A stretch of DNA of 64,000 bases, from the NCBI RefSeq assembly GCF_018100805.1, contig NZ_JAGJEA010000009.1, positions 1 to 64,000 of the forward strand, in the 5' to 3' direction. The notes beneath the pieces were generated by a model that was not told the DNA's origin, searched no databases, and was given only the letters and a program-made list of their open reading frames with translations. Shown here one piece after another: positions 61,439 to 64,000 of this stretch. A program made the translations under genes and the position numbers. The stretch's first letter is position 1, and each line of letters starts with the position of its first letter. The stretch is from Aquimarina sp. MMG016 (GTDB lineage Bacteria > Bacteroidota > Bacteroidia > Flavobacteriales > Flavobacteriaceae).

Positions 61439-64000
61439 TTATGCTTGTGCTAATTTTTCTTCTTCTAATCGTTTTAAGGCTTGCTTGTACTCTTCTGGGA
61501 AGATTTTAATGAATTTTGGTAATTCATTTTCCCAGTTTTCCAGAATTCTTTGTGCCAAAGGACTCAAAGTAGCATTGTAATGATTTTCGATCAGTTCTTT
61601 TAATTCATCAATATCCTTTTGTCCTATGACCGGATCAAGGTTCAACGCTTCTTTGTTACAATGTGCTTCAAAGGTCTTTTTATCATCATATATATAGGCA
61701 ATACCTCCTGACATTCCTGCTCCAAAGTTTCTACCAACTTCTCCAAGGATCACTGCAACACCTCCGGTCATATATTCACATCCGTGGTCTCCGATACCTT
61801 CTACAACCGCTTTAGCTCCAGAGTTACGAACACAGAATCGCTCACCTGCTTTACCATTGATATATACTTCTCCAGCCGTTGCACCATATAAAGTAACATT
61901 ACCAGTGATAATATTTTCTTCAGGAACAATAGTTGCTTCATCAGGTACCTTGATTACCAATTTGGCACCAGAAAGGCCCTTCCCCAAATAATCGTTAGTA
62001 TTACCATTAACCACCATTGTTAATCCCTTAGTAGCAAAAGCTCCAAAACTTTGTCCAGCTGCTCCGGTAAAGTTTAATTTTAAGGTGCTATCTGGTAATC
62101 CCTGAGCTCCATATATTTTAGAAATCTCATTACTTAATATAGCTCCGACAGCTCTATCCGTATTGGTAATATCAAAATCCAATGTTGTCTTCTCCTTACG
62201 GAATAGCGCCGGGTGTGCTTGTTCTATAATTTCGAAATCAATAGACTTTCCTAAACCGTGATCCTGTTTTTCGGTATTATAAACTGCTACCCCTTCTGGA
62301 GCTTCTACCTGATGTAAAATTGGTGTAAGATCTATACCGGCAGCTTTATAATGTTCAATCGCTTTTTTATGATCTAGTTTTTGTACTTGCCCAACCATTT
62401 CATTTACAGTACGGAAACCAAGCTGAGCCATAATCTCACGTAATTCTTGTGCAATGAAATACATATAGTTAACTACATGTTCCGGCTTACCTTTAAACTT
62501 TTTACGAAGTTCAGGGTTCTGAGTTGCGATACCAACCGGACAAGTATTTAGATGACATACCCTCATCATAATACATCCTGATGCTACTAATGGTGCAGTC
62601 GCAAAACCAAACTCTTCTGCTCCTAAAAGGCAAGCTACTGCGACATCACGCCCTGTTTTTAACTGCCCGTCACATTCCAGTACAATTCTACTACGAAGAT
62701 TATTACCGACAAGCGTTTGTTGTGCTTCTGCGATACCTAATTCCCAAGGTAATCCTGCGTGTTTTAACGAAGTCAATGGTGACGCACCTGTTCCTCCATC
62801 AAATCCGGAAACTAAAACAACATCGGCTTTAGCTTTTGCTACCCCAGCAGCTACAGTACCTACTCCGACTTCAGATACTAATTTTACATTTATCCTTGCA
62901 TCTCTATTTGCTGATTTTAAATCAAAAATCAACTGTGACAAATCTTCAATAGAATAAATATCGTGATGTGGTGGTGGTGAAATCAATCCTACATAGGGTG
63001 TAGAATTACGGGTTTTAGCAATTTCAGGATTTACTTTAGGTCCTGGTAACTGTCCTCCTTCTCCTGGTTTTGCCCCTTGAGCCATTTTTATCTGAATCTC
63101 AGCAGCATTAGTTAAATAGTTTGAAGAAACTCCAAATCGTCCTGAAGCAACCTGCTTGATTGCACTATTCTTCCAGTCACCGTTTACATCCTTATAAAAA
63201 CGTAGTGGATTCTCTCCTCCTTCTCCAGAGTTACTTTTTCCTCCGATACGATTCATTGCTATGGCAAGATTCTCGTGTGCTTCCTGACTTATTGATCCAT
63301 AAGACATCGCTCCTGTTTTGAACCTTTTCACAATCTCTGTCCATGGTTCTACCTCATCAATCGGAATCGGATCATAATTAGAGAATTCTAATAATCCGCG
63401 AATTGTCATTAATGATTTAGATTGTTCATTGATTAATTCTGCATATTCCTTATAAGTCTTTGGATCATTATCTCTTACAGATTTTTGTAATTTTGCTACA
63501 GACAATGGGTTAAACTGATGTTTTTCTCCATTACGTCTCCATCTGTATTGTCCTCCAATTTCTAAATCAAGATTAGCATCAACTTCTCTTTCTGTGTAAG
63601 CTCTTTTGTGTCTTTTGGAGATCTCTTTTTCAATCTCATATAAGCCAATTCCTTCAATACGGGTAGCTGTATTAGGAAAATATTGATCTACAACTTTCGT
63701 ATTGATACCAATACATTCGAATAACTGAGAGCTTCTATAAGAATTTAAAGTAGAGATACCAATCTTATTCATCACCTTCAGTACCCCTTTACCAACAGCT
63801 TTGTTATAATTATTGACTGCATCTTCAAAAGTAAGCTCGGTAATATTATTTTCAGTGATCTCTTCTCCTATAATTTCATTTACCATATATGGGTTAATGG
63901 CACTTGCACCATATCCAAATAGTAACGCAAAATGATGTACCTCTCTAGGCTCTGCAGACTCTATAATAAGGCTAACTTTAGAGCGTTTACCAAGTTTTTG
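61439..64000 (-). CDS. gltB: glutamate synthase large subunit, cut by the window edge
   Basis: The C-terminal 850 residues or so of the GltB subunit; the reading frame stays open through the right edge of the window (beyond an internal Met at 63886, the residues [19 protein letters not shown] precede it). Visible parts are the FMN/synthase domain ([46 protein letters not shown]), the [3Fe-4S] Cys region ([20 protein letters not shown]), and the C-terminal beta-helix of GXXG repeats ([24 protein letters not shown]). The N-terminal glutaminase domain lies outside. Confidence 0.96.
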   Translation of the reverse strand, partial: QKLGKRSKVSLIIESAEPREVHHFALLFGYGASAINPYMVNEIIGEEITENNITELTFEDAVNNYNKAVGKGVLKVMNKIGISTLNSYRSSQLFECIGINTKVVDQYFPNTATRIEGIGLYEIEKEISKRHKRAYTEREVDANLDLEIGGQYRWRRNGEKHQFNPLSVAKLQKSVRDNDPKTYKEYAELINEQSKSLMTIRGLLEFSNYDPIPIDEVEPWTEIVKRFKTGAMSYGSISQEAHENLAIAMNRIGGKSNSGEGGENPLRFYKDVNGDWKNSAIKQVASGRFGVSSNYLTNAAEIQIKMAQGAKPGEGGQLPGPKVNPEIAKTRNSTPYVGLISPPPHHDIYSIEDLSQLIFDLKSANRDARINVKLVSEVGVGTVAAGVAKAKADVVLVSGFDGGTGASPLTSLKHAGLPWELGIAEAQQTLVGNNLRSRIVLECDGQLKTGRDVAVACLLGAEEFGFATAPLVASGCIMMRVCHLNTCPVGIATQNPELRKKFKGKPEHVVNYMYFIAQELREIMAQLGFRTVNEMVGQVQKLDHKKAIEHYKAAGIDLTPILHQVEAPEGVAVYNTEKQDHGLGKSIDFEIIEQAHPALFRKEKTTLDFDITNTDRAVGAILSNEISKIYGAQGLPDSTLKLNFTGAAGQSFGAFATKGLTMVVNGNTNDYLGKGLSGAKLVIKVPDEATIVPEENIITGNVTLYGATAGEVYINGKAGERFCVRNSGAKAVVEGIGDHGCEYMTGGVAVILGEVGRNFGAGMSGGIAYIYDDKKTFEAHCNKEALNLDPVIGQKDIDELKELIENHYNATLSPLAQRILENWENELPKFIKIFPEEYKQALKRLEEEKLAQA

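Overview
The window is AT-rich bacterial DNA, densely packed with genes, and reads as a chromosome segment of a Flavobacteriaceae member (Bacteroidota), probably a marine, gliding, Aquimarina-like organism. The family call rests on a GldF/GldG gliding protein, DUF4294 and DUF4369-TlpA proteins, many Bacteroidota-style -7 elements (TAnnTTTG) and almost no Shine-Dalgarno signal. The genus is only a guess. No tRNA gene, complete rRNA gene, insertion sequence, prophage or CRISPR array was seen.

Layout. 1-405: leader and promoter of a leftward transcript leaving the window, plus a REP-like element. 406-13126: DUF4294 protein, M42 peptidase, Nudix hydrolase, Dps, lipoprotein, acetyltransferase, a 1234-residue metallophosphoesterase/Omp85 fusion, an HD-phosphohydrolase/Pycsar-type membrane fusion and a GAF protein. 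13127-23700: TlpA-like thioredoxin, MORN-type protein, rhomboid protease, three tandem LpxL-like acyltransferases, GlmM/ManB mutase, AcpH, gamma-glutamyltransferase and AlkD. 23749-32024: DnaK, serine deaminase, PanB, a pseudouridine synthase, an EamA exporter and an alpha-helical-repeat protein. 32235-36638: leucine operon leuA-leuC-leuD-leuB with a terminator-like hairpin between leuA and leuC. 36760-46953: DUF1460 and DUF4174 proteins, purC, a four-helix-bundle protein, phoH, SAM hydrolase, fused gldF-gldG, a broken acetyltransferase, a DinB-like protein and dnaN. 47123-50541: small metabolic enzymes.

The accessory-looking and most interesting part is 50600-59840. A BlaI-type repressor has three operator palindromes phased exactly 20 bp apart. 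It is followed by an M56 (BlaR1-like) membrane peptidase that ends in about 12 copies of a 29-residue KIHNVTP repeat, then a small double-glycine leader peptide. Next is a leftward operon of three exported NTF2/SnoaL-like proteins around an esterase-fold protein whose serine nucleophile is replaced by Phe. This operon is divergent from a LytS/LytTR two-component system, and the shared intergenic region carries two LytTR/AlgR-like direct repeats spaced 21 bp. The window closes with gltD and a gltB cut by the right edge.

Most genes are ordinary housekeeping genes of the family. The best candidates for undescribed biology are the LytTR/NTF2/pseudo-esterase locus, the BlaI/M56-repeat pair, the orphan HD-PycTM protein, and the TGAG-type intergenic repeats on both sides of the four-helix-bundle gene.
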